In this document: piece after piece, positions 5,102 to 12,924 of the stretch
Layout: every line of letters starts with the position of its first letter
How positions within the stretch are numbered: the stretch's first letter is position 1
The notes under the pieces: generated by a model
The model's database searches: none
Seen by the model: only the letters and a program-made list of their open reading frames with translations
What the model was told of the DNA's origin: nothing
Program-made: the position numbers and the translations under genes
Origin: a virus
Length of the DNA: 24,140 nt
Virus record (IMG/VR): IMGVR_UViG_3300044970_001852
Coordinates: 1 to 24,140 of that record
Direction: 5' to 3' (one strand)

Positions 5102-5155
5102 AGCCCCGAACTCATAATTCGGTCGTCGTAGGTTCAAGTCCTACTTGCTGCACCA
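5079..5155 (+). tRNA. tRNA with anticodon CAT (Met, or Ile2 if lysidine-modified)
   Basis: A complete cloverleaf can be drawn: acceptor GCAGCAA/TTGCTGC, D-stem GCTC/GAGC, anticodon stem CCGAA/TTCGG with loop CTCATAA, T-stem GTAGG/CCTAC with loop TTCAAGT, and an encoded 3' ACCA. Anticodon CAT reads AUG, or AUA if the host modifies the C to lysidine. The CTCATAA loop is shared by both types and does not decide. The gene overlaps the 3' end of the HNH coding sequence. Phage tRNAs usually offset codon-use differences from the host. Confidence 0.95.
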
Positions 5156-5176
5156 ATAAAGATTATTAAAAATTTG

Positions 5177-5185
5177 TGGTATAAT
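5177..5185 (+). promoter_or_regulatory. extended -10 (TGG-TATAAT) upstream of the first TauD-like gene
   Basis: TGG (5177-5179) and TATAAT (5180-5185) lie 22 bases after the tRNA. Five bases further is ATG (5191), which opens a four-codon frame rather than the main gene. No -35 box is evident. Confidence 0.65.
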
Positions 5186-5190
5186 TTGGT

Positions 5191-5205
5191 ATGGAGGAAA
5201 AATGA
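5191..5205 (+). promoter_or_regulatory. four-codon leader ORF containing the ribosome-binding site
   Basis: ATG GAG GAA AAA TGA begins at the expected transcription start. Its second and third codons form GGAGG (5193-5197), the Shine-Dalgarno sequence of the oxygenase gene, and its stop overlaps that gene's start (ATGA at 5202-5205). The same layout recurs at 6093. It could be a coupling device or a chance result of the sequence ATGGAGG. Confidence 0.4.
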
Positions 5206-6023
5206 ACTATACTCAACCGATTGAATTTCCAGGACTAGAAAACGTAATAGAAAATGTAAACTTATATAAACAAAAGTTTTTAGATGATTCTATTGTTGTT
5301 TTTAGAAATGCCAACCTAACTTACGACGATCAGTCGTTTTTACATTCTTCTTTAGGAACACCTTTTATTTATTACATTGACACTGAAGGTGACGACAGAG
5401 CAGCTAGATATATTGAAAATCATTCTGAAAGAAATTTAATTGAAACAGCAACATCTAATGATATTTTGTTGCCTTGGCATATAGAACATCTTTACGCAGG
5501 CAATTCAAAAGTAACAGCAACATGGAATATGACAAAATTTACTACAGATATTGAAAATGGAAAAACATACTTTATAGATTGTGAAAAAGCGTATAACGCA
5601 ATGCCAGAAGAATGGAAAGCTTTTTTAAATGCTTGCAAGATCAATAACCCAAACCCAGCAACTGATGAAAATTTAGATGACTTTTCTCCAATTGTAAATC
5701 ATTGGATTACTGGAAACCCAACACTTAGACTTGCACCTAGAAAAAATAACAATAGTGGGTCTACACTTAGATCTGTTTATAATAGAGAAGCAACAGAACT
5801 TGAAAAAGCATTGTTTGAAGAAATCTTTACTTGGTTTGGCAATTACGTTTATGACAATGAAGAAGAAAGAATTGTCCATAAATGGCAACAGGGAGATCTT
5901 TTAATTGTTGACATATTTAAATTAGCCCATGCCGTTACTGGTGGATTTAGCCCAGACGATAGAGAATTTATTGGTATGTGGGGATTTAAGAATCCAACAG
6001 TTCCAAGCAACACTTTGCCTTAA
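5202..6023 (+). CDS. TauD/TfdA-like Fe(II)/2-oxoglutarate dioxygenase, copy 1
   Basis: The 273-residue protein has the order of motifs seen in TauD-type dioxygenases: an N-terminal VVFRNANLT strand, PWHIEHLY with H93-x-E95 as the first metal ligands, GKTYFIDCEKAYNAMP (120-135), then WQQGDLLIVDIFKLAHAVTGG with the distal H243, and R254 eleven residues later for 2-oxoglutarate. It would hydroxylate a small molecule or sugar using O2 and 2-oxoglutarate; the substrate is unknown. Glu replaces the more usual Asp in the first motif, which the family tolerates. GGAGG lies four bases before the ATG. It is a tandem paralog of the next gene. Confidence 0.8.
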   Translation: MNYTQPIEFPGLENVIENVNLYKQKFLDDSIVVFRNANLTYDDQSFLHSSLGTPFIYYIDTEGDDRAARYIENHSERNLIETATSNDILLPWHIEHLYAGNSKVTATWNMTKFTTDIENGKTYFIDCEKAYNAMPEEWKAFLNACKINNPNPATDENLDDFSPIVNHWITGNPTLRLAPRKNNNSGSTLRSVYNREATELEKALFEEIFTWFGNYVYDNEEERIVHKWQQGDLLIVDIFKLAHAVTGGFSPDDREFIGMWGFKNPTVPSNTLP

Positions 6024-6078
6024 AAATACTTTTAAGCCATACTTTATCTATTATTTGTAAAAACCAAGAACAACTGTG

Positions 6079-6087
6079 TGGTAAAAT
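6079..6087 (+). promoter_or_regulatory. extended -10 (TGG-TAAAAT) upstream of the second TauD-like gene
   Basis: TGG (6079-6081) and TAAAAT (6082-6087) are followed by five bases and an ATG (6093). The unit (promoter, leader ATG, GGAG) parallels that of the first copy, so promoter and gene were duplicated together or are under the same selection. Confidence 0.55.
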
Positions 6088-6092
6088 AAACT

Positions 6093-6116
6093 ATGGAGAA
6101 AAATGAAATATACTGA
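6093..6116 (+). promoter_or_regulatory. seven-codon leader ORF overlapping the second TauD-like start
   Basis: ATG GAG AAA AAT GAA ATA TAC TGA starts at the predicted transcript end, contains GGAGAA (6095-6100) used as Shine-Dalgarno sequence, and overlaps the main ATG at 6103 in another frame. Compare 5191-5205. Confidence 0.35.
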
Positions 6117-6921
6117 TCCAATAGAATACCCAGGCATGGACTTTTTTTTAGAAAACATGGAAATGTATAGGGAAAAATTTTTAAATGATTCTATTCTTGT
6201 TTTTAGAAATGCAAATTTAAACCTTACAGAGCAATCATACTTACACAAAGAATTGCGAAACGTCTTCAATTTTTATAATTTTAATAATGCAACAGATAAA
6301 TTGCACAAATATGAAGAAGACCACTCAAAAAGACAACTAATTGATGTAGCGGGAACTAATGACATTCTATTGAACTGGCATATGGAGCATACATATGAAA
6401 GCAATCCCATAGTTATCTCAACCTGGAATATGATAAATTTTTCTACTGACCCTGAAAATGGAAAAACATATTTTATGGACTGCCAAAAAATTTATGAAGA
6501 TATGCCACAAAATTGGAAAGATTTTTTAATTAGTTGCAAAGTAAATATTCCCTTTTTTACTGACACATTTAGGCCTGATGACTACTCTCCAATTCAATCC
6601 CATTGGATTACCTCAAGCCCATCAATAAGAATGATTATTGGAAAAGAGTCTGGCAAAATTAATAAACTTATGTCTGTAAATAACAACGAGCCAACACAGT
6701 CTGACAAAGATTTATTTGAAGAAATTTGTTTTTGGATTGGTAACTATGTTTATAATAATGAAGAAAGTAGAATTGTTCATAAGTGGCAACAAGGAGATTT
6801 GGTTATTCCAGATTTGTTTAAGCTAGCTCATGCTGTTACTGGAGGCTTTTCTCCAGAAAATAGAAAATTTATTGGCATCTGGGGTTTTAAGAATGCAGTA
6901 GATACAATCGATGTTTCATAA
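6103..6921 (+). CDS. TauD/TfdA-like Fe(II)/2-oxoglutarate dioxygenase, copy 2
   Basis: The 272-residue protein aligns with copy 1 almost without gaps. The metal-binding motif NWHMEHTY (H93, E95), GKTYFMDCQKIYEDMP, and WQQGDLVIPDLFKLAHAVTGGFSPENRKF (H243, R254) fall at the same residue numbers. All catalytic residues are kept, so both copies should be active. The most divergent parts are about 52-70, 145-160 and 180-200, loops that normally shape the substrate pocket, which suggests different substrates. It overlaps the next gene by 11 bases. Confidence 0.8.
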   Translation: MKYTDPIEYPGMDFFLENMEMYREKFLNDSILVFRNANLNLTEQSYLHKELRNVFNFYNFNNATDKLHKYEEDHSKRQLIDVAGTNDILLNWHMEHTYESNPIVISTWNMINFSTDPENGKTYFMDCQKIYEDMPQNWKDFLISCKVNIPFFTDTFRPDDYSPIQSHWITSSPSIRMIIGKESGKINKLMSVNNNEPTQSDKDLFEEICFWIGNYVYNNEESRIVHKWQQGDLVIPDLFKLAHAVTGGFSPENRKFIGIWGFKNAVDTIDVS

Positions 6922-7498
6922 AGATGGATTTAAAAAAATAGGTGAAGGCATATATATTTATAATAATTTTGTTACAGAAGACGAATGTAACTATATTGTA
7001 AATATTGCCGAATCTTTTTCGGAAAATGAATGGTCTGGAAGATTTAATACATCTGAAGAAGGTCACAAAGCATTAACTGTAGATATAGATCTTATATCCC
7101 AAATAAAAAAAAGATTATCAAATAAATTAGAAAAAGGAATTTACCTATCGGAAAACCTAAGTGTTGTTAGAATGAAAAAAGGAGCAACGTGGGGGCTACA
7201 TTCTGATAATCACGACTCTTTAAAGATTAGAGAAAAAAGTAAACAGTATAAAGATGGAGATGAGTTTACTTTAGAAAAAAACAACTTATGGGGAGTAATT
7301 ATGTATTTTAATAAATTTGAAGGGGGAAATTTATACTATCCGAATCAAAATAAAACTTATCAACCTAAAAAAGGTGATCTTGTAATACACAGTGCAGAAG
7401 ACCATTGTTTGCATGGTGTAAATGAATTAAAAAGTGATGTAAGATATTCTAATTCTAGTGACTTATTTAATTTAATAAAAGTGCCAAAAGGCATTTAA
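6911..7498 (+). CDS. prolyl-4-hydroxylase-like Fe(II)/2-oxoglutarate oxygenase
   Basis: The 195-residue protein has WGLHSDNHD with H97-x-D99, a strand NNLWGVIMYFNKFEGGNLYY typical of the double-stranded beta-helix core, the distal histidine in DHCLHGVN (H168), and R178 for 2-oxoglutarate binding. Phages often carry this family; substrates may be proteins, sugars or bases. The ATG lies inside the end of the preceding oxygenase gene, so three oxygenases form one coupled operon. Its stop overlaps by four bases the stop of the converging gene. Confidence 0.8.
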   Translation: MFHKDGFKKIGEGIYIYNNFVTEDECNYIVNIAESFSENEWSGRFNTSEEGHKALTVDIDLISQIKKRLSNKLEKGIYLSENLSVVRMKKGATWGLHSDNHDSLKIREKSKQYKDGDEFTLEKNNLWGVIMYFNKFEGGNLYYPNQNKTYQPKKGDLVIHSAEDHCLHGVNELKSDVRYSNSSDLFNLIKVPKGI

Positions 7499-8187
7499 AC
7501 CTGTTCATGTTTTGTAGGACTGTTAAACATTCTAGACAGCACTTTATCAAGTGCTAAACCAAAAGCTTGATCTTCAGTAGAAAGAAATGTTGAGTGCTCT
7601 GTTATTTCATTTGATCTGGCTGAATGCCTTTTATTTGTATAAATCTTAACATCTTCTATTTGACTTCCACCAACATTATAAACGTTTCCATACATTGATC
7701 TCCATAAACAACTAGGATATTTAGATATAATATGTTTTAGTTTTTCTTTTTTCATAAGCATTGGTATATGTAATTCATAGTCAAGTGGATCTTTTATTCC
7801 ACACCCAAATAATTTATCTCTTGTTAGCATTAATTTTTTAATATACATTGATGATCCAGTTATTTGTATATACCTATCTATTTTAGTAGACAACAAACCA
7901 TTATAAAAATGATCTATTTTATCTATCTTTTTTATAATAAAGAAATCATCATTCATTAAAATAAATTCTTCTGATATTTCATTTGAATCACATATAGCGT
8001 GTAGATTATTAATAGCATTGGCATACTTGTGATGGTTTTGTTCTATGGGTATGTAGTTACCAGAATACCATCTAGGTTTACCGCCAACTAGCCAAATGTT
8101 AGCATCTGGAAAACTATATAGGACAGACCTGATAGAGTATCTTAACTCTTCATTGTCCCCAGGCTTACATATATAAACAAAATCCAT
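7495..8187 (-). CDS. Stealth-like sugar-phosphate transferase / glycosyltransferase
   Basis: The frame is open from a GTG at 8196, but the ATG at 8187, ten bases after AAGG, is the better start (230 residues). DNEELRYSIRSVLYSFPDANIWLVGGKPRW (11-40) and EEFILMNDDFFI (73-84) match the conserved blocks of Stealth proteins, which move hexose-1-phosphate from UDP-sugars to a growing polymer. NDDFF is the metal-binding motif. It lies on the opposite strand to its glycan neighbours. The family's full length is usually greater, so this is a short version or a related GT-A enzyme. Confidence 0.65.
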   Translation of the reverse strand: MDFVYICKPGDNEELRYSIRSVLYSFPDANIWLVGGKPRWYSGNYIPIEQNHHKYANAINNLHAICDSNEISEEFILMNDDFFIIKKIDKIDHFYNGLLSTKIDRYIQITGSSMYIKKLMLTRDKLFGCGIKDPLDYELHIPMLMKKEKLKHIISKYPSCLWRSMYGNVYNVGGSQIEDVKIYTNKRHSARSNEITEHSTFLSTEDQAFGLALDKVLSRMFNSPTKHEQV

Positions 8188-8208
8188 AACCACCACACCT
8201 TTTACATA

Positions 8209-8217
8209 ATTATAGCA
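8209..8217 (-). promoter_or_regulatory. extended -10 (TGC-TATAAT) for the Stealth-like gene
   Basis: On the minus strand TGC (8217-8215) precedes TATAAT (8214-8209). The ATG at 8187 is 21 bases away with AAGG between, so this transcript has a short leader with a ribosome-binding site. Confidence 0.6.
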
Positions 8218-8222
8218 GAATC

Positions 8223-8231
8223 TGGTATACT
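8223..8231 (+). promoter_or_regulatory. extended -10 (TGG-TATACT) for the glycosyltransferase operon
   Basis: TGG (8223-8225) and TATACT (8226-8231) face away from the minus-strand promoter at 8209-8217. The two -10 boxes are only 11 bases apart, so polymerases bound to them would exclude each other. Confidence 0.5.
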
Positions 8232-8250
8232 TATATCAATACAGGATTGG

Positions 8251-9216
8251 GTGGATTTAGTGGCAAATATAGTTTTTCTTGGTAACTTTGAAGTGTCTTA
8301 TAGTAGTGAAAATCATCATGTTAAGTCTTTAGAGTCTCTTGGGCATACCGTTCAAAAAATGCAGGAAAAAAAAGCTGGTAGTTCTGAAATATTAAATGCA
8401 GCATTAAAGTCTGACCTATTTATATGGGTTCACACACACAGATGGCAAACCCCAGGATCTAGATCTATGACGGATGTATTAAAAGAATTAAAGTCTGCTG
8501 GCATACCTACCATGACATATCATTTAGATTTGTGGTTTGGCATTGAGCGTGAAAAAGATTTAAAGAATGATGACTTTTATACAAACATAGGTCACTTTTT
8601 TGCCACAGATAAACTAATGTGTGATTGGTTTAATAAAAATACAGAGGTTGTGGGACATTTCTTGCCTGCTGGAGTTTATGATCAAGAATGTTATATTCAT
8701 GAAGACTACGATTCAAATAATTTTGAAAATGATATTATATTTGTTGGCAGCAAAGGCTATCATCCAGAACATAAATATCGCCCAGAGCTAATAGATTTTT
8801 TAAGAAAGACATACGGTAAAAGATTTTTACATGTTGGTGGAGATGGCGATACTGGGACAGTTCGTGGCAATGCTTTGAACCGTATCTATGCAAAAAGTAA
8901 GATAGCCATAGGTGATAGTTTAAACATTAATTTTAACTATCCTTACTACACTAGTGATAGACTGTTTGAAAGCACTGGTCGTGGTGGTTTTACTATCTAC
9001 CCTCGGATTAAAGGACTTGAAGAATATTTTAAAGATGAGCAAGAGATTATATTTTATGAGCATGGAAACTTAGAAGACTTAAAGAATAAGATAGATAACT
9101 ACCTAGTGCATAATATATCAAGAGAAACTATAAGACTTGCAGGGCACCAAAGAACTAAAAACGAACACACATATGTCCATCGTTGGGCATCAATTATAAA
9201 GGAGCTAGGACTATGA
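8251..9216 (+). CDS. CgeB-like glycosyltransferase (GT-B fold)
   Basis: The protein of 321 residues has a Rossmann-like N-terminus (ANIVFLGNFEVSYSSENHHV) and a C-terminal half with VGSKGYHPEHKYRPELIDFL, YAKSKIAIGDSLN and SDRLFESTGRGGFTIYPRI. This is the pattern of CgeB/spore-maturation-type glycosyltransferases, where the FE-x-G..g region binds the nucleotide sugar. It would add a sugar to a cell-surface or virion acceptor. The start is GTG at 8251, four bases after AGGA; a second GTG at 8260, behind GGTGG, would give the more typical N-terminus. It opens a five-gene operon with overlapping ends to 12605. Confidence 0.75.
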   Translation: MDLVANIVFLGNFEVSYSSENHHVKSLESLGHTVQKMQEKKAGSSEILNAALKSDLFIWVHTHRWQTPGSRSMTDVLKELKSAGIPTMTYHLDLWFGIEREKDLKNDDFYTNIGHFFATDKLMCDWFNKNTEVVGHFLPAGVYDQECYIHEDYDSNNFENDIIFVGSKGYHPEHKYRPELIDFLRKTYGKRFLHVGGDGDTGTVRGNALNRIYAKSKIAIGDSLNINFNYPYYTSDRLFESTGRGGFTIYPRIKGLEEYFKDEQEIIFYEHGNLEDLKNKIDNYLVHNISRETIRLAGHQRTKNEHTYVHRWASIIKELGL

Positions 9217-9965
9217 TTTTTATTGAAAGGTCAGATATTAAATGGAAAACAGTTCCATATTTACGTCAAGGACAAACAAAAAACTATGACTATAGACTAA
9301 AACTTAATGAGCCATTAGCAAATTGGGATGTGTGGGACTATTGGGAAAGTGAAAGAGTCTATAGTATGCAAAAACATTTAAAAAAGGGTGATATATTTTT
9401 TGATATTGGAACAGAATCTGGATGGTGTAACTTAGCCTACGCCAATATTGTTGGCCCAGAAAACATGGTATTAATTGAGCCAACTCCTGAGTTTTGGGCA
9501 AATATTCATGCATTATGGTATAAAAATTATTCAGTAGATCCTTTAGCCTGCTATGCTGGACTTATTAGTAATGAAACAACAGATACTCGTAAGGGCAACA
9601 CCCTGAATGCCTGGGGAGACAAATATCTTGGGCCGATAATTGATAGGAATAAGTATATATATATTCATGATAACACAGAAAATATACCAATGATTAAATT
9701 AGATGATTATGTTTCTGAAGTTGGAATTGTTCCGAATGTTTTAAATATTGATGTAGAAGGTGCAGAGCTTTTAGTATTTAAAGGTGCAGAAAATACATTA
9801 CGAAACAACAACTTAAAAATATTTGTATCTATTCATGATGATTTAGGTATGCGTGATTATAATACAACTCCTGAAGATACAATATCTTATTTAGAATCGT
9901 TTGGCTATGTCGGAGAGTTTTTGGCAAAAAACCATGAAGCACATTGGTATTTTGAAAAGAAATAA
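9213..9965 (+). CDS. FkbM-type SAM-dependent methyltransferase
   Basis: From the ATG at 9213 the protein is 250 residues. FFDIGTESGW (62-71) is the SAM-binding motif I, and VLNIDVEGAELLVFKGAENTL (177-197) is the diagnostic FkbM block. Enzymes of this family O-methylate sugars, polyketides or peptides. AAGGAG lies eight bases before the start, which overlaps the preceding stop (ATGA); a TTG at 9183 is less likely. Set among glycosyltransferases, it probably methylates a sugar residue, capping or diversifying the glycan. Confidence 0.85.
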   Translation: MIFIERSDIKWKTVPYLRQGQTKNYDYRLKLNEPLANWDVWDYWESERVYSMQKHLKKGDIFFDIGTESGWCNLAYANIVGPENMVLIEPTPEFWANIHALWYKNYSVDPLACYAGLISNETTDTRKGNTLNAWGDKYLGPIIDRNKYIYIHDNTENIPMIKLDDYVSEVGIVPNVLNIDVEGAELLVFKGAENTLRNNNLKIFVSIHDDLGMRDYNTTPEDTISYLESFGYVGEFLAKNHEAHWYFEKK

Positions 9966-9968
9966 TAA

Positions 9969-10817
9969 ATGATAAGGGCATATCTATATTCTTTTGATGA
10001 AAAAGACTGTGCTTCCGACAAATGGGATTATGGTTTATTAAAAGAAATATTTGATAAGTATAGTATTGAACAGATAAAAGTAAACTCATTACCAGATGCT
10101 GATCGTGCATTTGTTGTTGTTCCTGGACCACAAAATCTTGGTCATGAGGAAGATGTTAATAAAGAGTTACAAAAAATAGGCAGAGTAGTTTTATTTTTTA
10201 CAGGAGATGAAGAAGTTAGGTTTGATTTAAGTAAGATTAATCATCCTAACATAGAAATATGGATACAGACTCCTCATAAGAAACATAAAAAATATAACAA
10301 ATTGCCATTAGGAACTCCACAACACTTAAAAAACTCTGTCCCAGAATATACTGAAAAAAAATATGATATATATTTTGGTGGACAGATAACACATTCAAGA
10401 CGACAGCAGCTATCTGATGCTATGAAAACCCTTTCTAATGCCCTTTTTAAGCCTACAAAAGGCTTTGCCCAAGGTGATCATCCAAAAGACTATTACGCCA
10501 ACCTTGCAAGCGCAAAGATAGCCCCATCACCTTCTGGTGCAGTTGTAATAGAATCTTTTAGGTTTTATGAAGCTTTAGAAATGTTGTCTTTACCAATAGT
10601 GGATGCTGTTGATCCACAAGGAAATGTTATTAAGTATTATGACTTTGTTTTTGAAGGTGAAACACCAATAAAATCAATAAAGAATTGGCACTCATTAAGA
10701 ACTGTAATTCCTGAATTATTAAATAGCTATCCTCAAAATATGCACGATGCTGTTTGTTGGTGGATTAAATATAAAAGAGATCTTGGTATTAAAATTATGA
10801 GGCAAATTAATGCATAA
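9969..10817 (+). CDS. exostosin-like glycosyltransferase
   Basis: The 282-residue protein shows KKYDIYFGGQITHSRRQQL (about 130-148) and YYANLASAKIAPSPSGAVVIESFRFYEALEMLSLPIV (about 175-211). The second block is the nucleotide-sugar site of exostosin/GT-B-type enzymes, with the conserved E-S-F-R-x-Y-E-A-L pattern. The N-terminal half is a divergent Rossmann-like domain. It has no signal peptide. Only a weak ribosome-binding site precedes the ATG, three bases after the upstream stop, so translation is probably coupled. The exact linkage formed is unknown. Confidence 0.65.
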   Translation: MIRAYLYSFDEKDCASDKWDYGLLKEIFDKYSIEQIKVNSLPDADRAFVVVPGPQNLGHEEDVNKELQKIGRVVLFFTGDEEVRFDLSKINHPNIEIWIQTPHKKHKKYNKLPLGTPQHLKNSVPEYTEKKYDIYFGGQITHSRRQQLSDAMKTLSNALFKPTKGFAQGDHPKDYYANLASAKIAPSPSGAVVIESFRFYEALEMLSLPIVDAVDPQGNVIKYYDFVFEGETPIKSIKNWHSLRTVIPELLNSYPQNMHDAVCWWIKYKRDLGIKIMRQINA

Positions 10818-11571
10818 AAGAGATGTAACTATTGTAATAGCAACCTCTGTTTTACCAAGTCATCCCAGCACATCTATTATTGATGAAACAATTGCTGCCA
10901 TAAGATTGCATTTTCCAGATAACGAAATTATTTTACAGATAGATGGATTGCGTGAAGAAAGGATGTCACGTAAATTAGATTATGATGAGTATAAGAATAG
11001 AGTATTATGGAAATGTCTTCACGAATGGAAAAATGTTTTACCAATAATTTTTAATGAGCATAGTCATCAGACTACAATGATGAAAAAAACTATTAAATTT
11101 ATTGACACTGCAGCAATGCTTTATGTTGAAGGTGATGCTCCATTAACCACTGATTGTGAAATTGATTGGCAAAAATGTTTAGACATGTTAGAAAATAAAA
11201 AAGCTAATACTATTCGTTTTCATTTTGAAGCACAGATTCCAGAACCACATAAACATTTAATGTTTGGTTTAGAAGATTGCTTTATGAAAACTGCACAATG
11301 GAGTCAGAGGCCTCACTTAAGCACTGTAAGATATTACAAAGATGTTGTTTTACCTTTTTCTGATGAAAGAACCTTTATTGAAGATAGATTTCACGGTAAA
11401 ATTCAAGATGATTGTTTGCCTTATGATACCTTTAGTGAAGAAGGTTGGAGTTATCACAAGCTTTGGATCTATCATCCAGAAGGGAATATAAAAAGATCAT
11501 ACCATTTAGATGGTCGTGAAGGAACTCAAAAATTTACTACAGATGATAAAATATGGGGATATAAAGAATGA
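10810..11571 (+). CDS. GT-A-type glycosyltransferase-like protein
   Basis: The 253-residue protein begins RDVTIVIATSVLPSHPSTSI, the first strand and loop of a GT-A nucleotide-sugar domain. It has LYVEGDAPLT (104-113), where EGDAP stands at the place of the metal-binding DxD motif, and later FIEDRFHG. Only one acidic residue follows the glycine, so it is an atypical DxD. It overlaps the genes on both sides (8 and 4 bases), with GAGG before the ATG. Its role in the glycan island is inferred from fold-like motifs and position. Confidence 0.6.
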   Translation: MHKRDVTIVIATSVLPSHPSTSIIDETIAAIRLHFPDNEIILQIDGLREERMSRKLDYDEYKNRVLWKCLHEWKNVLPIIFNEHSHQTTMMKKTIKFIDTAAMLYVEGDAPLTTDCEIDWQKCLDMLENKKANTIRFHFEAQIPEPHKHLMFGLEDCFMKTAQWSQRPHLSTVRYYKDVVLPFSDERTFIEDRFHGKIQDDCLPYDTFSEEGWSYHKLWIYHPEGNIKRSYHLDGREGTQKFTTDDKIWGYKE

Positions 11572-12605
11572 GATTAGGAATTATAGCAAGATCTGACAAT
11601 ACTGGTTTAGGTAATCAGACTATGGAACTTGTTAAGATGCTTAATCCTGATAAGATTCTTTTAATAAATTCCCAGTTTTTTAATAATAATAAGCAACATC
11701 CTGAATGGTATAAAGATTATAATGTTATTGAAACTAAAAAGGGTATGCCTAGAACCAACGAAGTGTTAGCATTTTTAGAAAACATCGATGTTGTTATTAG
11801 TTGTGAAACCTTTTATCATTTAGAGTTGGTTGATCTTGCTAAACAAAAAGGGATTAAAACTATACTTCAGTATAACTACGAACTATTCGGTCATTTAGCA
11901 CACCCAGAATGGACTTTGCCAGATGTATTGCTTGCTCCTAGTATATGGAACTTAGATGTAATCGTGCAAAAATTTGGAAACAAAACACAAGTAATGCATC
12001 TACCACCACCAACAGATCATGCTTTATTTAATCAAGCAAAAGAAATAAATCTATCCAAAGATCATAGGCGTATACTACATATTGCTGGTAAGAAAGCTGC
12101 AAAGGATAGGAACGGAACTGAAAGTATTCTTAAAATGATTAAATATTCTAAAGAAGATTACGAATTAGTTATAAAATCACAGACACCTTTAAATCTTATC
12201 TGTAATGATTCAAGGGTAAAAATTGAAATAGGAAATCCCGATAATAGACAAGATATGTATAGTGGGTTTGATGCTATGGTTTTACCTAGACGCTATGCTG
12301 GTCTTTGTTTGCCTATGAACGAAGCTCTTATGAGTGCCCTGCCAGTTTTTATGACTAACATATCACCCAATAATGCAATTCTACCATCGCAATGGTTAGC
12401 TGAATCGGGACAGATTGATAGTTTTAGAACAAAATCAATGGTTAATGTTTATGATGCAAAGTCAGATAGTCTTGCTAGAATTATTGATAAATATATTAAA
12501 ACTAATGAAAAAAATGAAATCAAAGAATTCGCATACAATATTGGTATAAATAATTTTTCTGTTGATAGTTTAAAAAACAAATATTTAGATATTATAAATA
12601 AATAA
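11568..12605 (+). CDS. GT4-like glycosyltransferase (GT-B fold)
   Basis: The 345-residue protein starts MRLGIIARSDNTGLGNQTME, with a glycine-rich donor/acceptor loop (GLGNQ, 13-17). The C-terminal domain has ILHIAGKKAAKDRNGTESIL (169-188) and DAMVLPRRYAGLCLPMNEAL (235-254), corresponding to the E-x7-E-type region of GT4 enzymes that bind UDP- or GDP-sugars. It is the last gene of the plus-strand operon and overlaps the previous gene by ATGA. A hairpin at 12609-12632 follows directly. Confidence 0.78.
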   Translation: MRLGIIARSDNTGLGNQTMELVKMLNPDKILLINSQFFNNNKQHPEWYKDYNVIETKKGMPRTNEVLAFLENIDVVISCETFYHLELVDLAKQKGIKTILQYNYELFGHLAHPEWTLPDVLLAPSIWNLDVIVQKFGNKTQVMHLPPPTDHALFNQAKEINLSKDHRRILHIAGKKAAKDRNGTESILKMIKYSKEDYELVIKSQTPLNLICNDSRVKIEIGNPDNRQDMYSGFDAMVLPRRYAGLCLPMNEALMSALPVFMTNISPNNAILPSQWLAESGQIDSFRTKSMVNVYDAKSDSLARIIDKYIKTNEKNEIKEFAYNIGINNFSVDSLKNKYLDIINK

Positions 12606-12632
12606 AAAGGCCAGCCCATTTCTAGACTGGCC
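12594..12632 (-). terminator. intrinsic terminator of the long minus-strand operon
   Basis: Read on the minus strand, GGCCAG (12632-12627) pairs with CTGGCC (12614-12609) and is followed by TTTTTATTTATTT. This is a textbook intrinsic terminator placed 16 bases after the last minus-strand gene. On the plus strand the same hairpin follows the GT operon but lacks a T-run; it may still act in both directions. Confidence 0.88.
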
Positions 12633-12647
12633 CTCTAATAGAAGATA

Positions 12648-12914
12648 TTACTTCTTCTTTGTTGTTGTTGCCTTCTTCTTTGCAGGTGCCTTAGCAGCCT
12701 TCAGAGCCTCATCTACGGCCTTAGCGTCTGGCAAGACACCAAAAGCCTTATCATTTGGATTAATTGCTCTTAATGCTACTGGAGCGATTGCAGCTACTAG
12801 AGCTGTCCACAAATCCTTTGGATCTGTTACTCCAGCCATGTATAGTGCTAGACCTGATGCAAGAACTGATCGACCATACGAAGCTAGCATTCCTTTTAGT
12901 TGTTCTGTATTCAT
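12648..12914 (-). CDS. holin-like two-helix membrane protein
   Basis: The 88-residue protein has two hydrophobic segments (about 14-29, SVLASGLALYMAGV, and 36-52, LWTALVAAIAPVALRAI) separated by the polar turn TDPKD. It ends in a strongly basic tail (KKKATTTKKK). Small size, two helices and a positive C-terminus fit a class II phage holin, which opens the membrane so that endolysin reaches the cell wall. AGGAGG lies six bases before the ATG, one of the best ribosome-binding sites here. It is last in the operon that begins with the endolysin. The holin role is inferred. Confidence 0.55.
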   Translation of the reverse strand: MNTEQLKGMLASYGRSVLASGLALYMAGVTDPKDLWTALVAAIAPVALRAINPNDKAFGVLPDAKAVDEALKAAKAPAKKKATTTKKK

Positions 12915-12924
12915 ATTATTCCTC

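Noticed and set aside
9829-10131. Minus-strand frame of 100 codons across the methyltransferase/exostosin-like border
   Set aside because: It lies antisense to two well-supported genes, with histidine/leucine-rich shadow composition and no promoter or ribosome-binding site.
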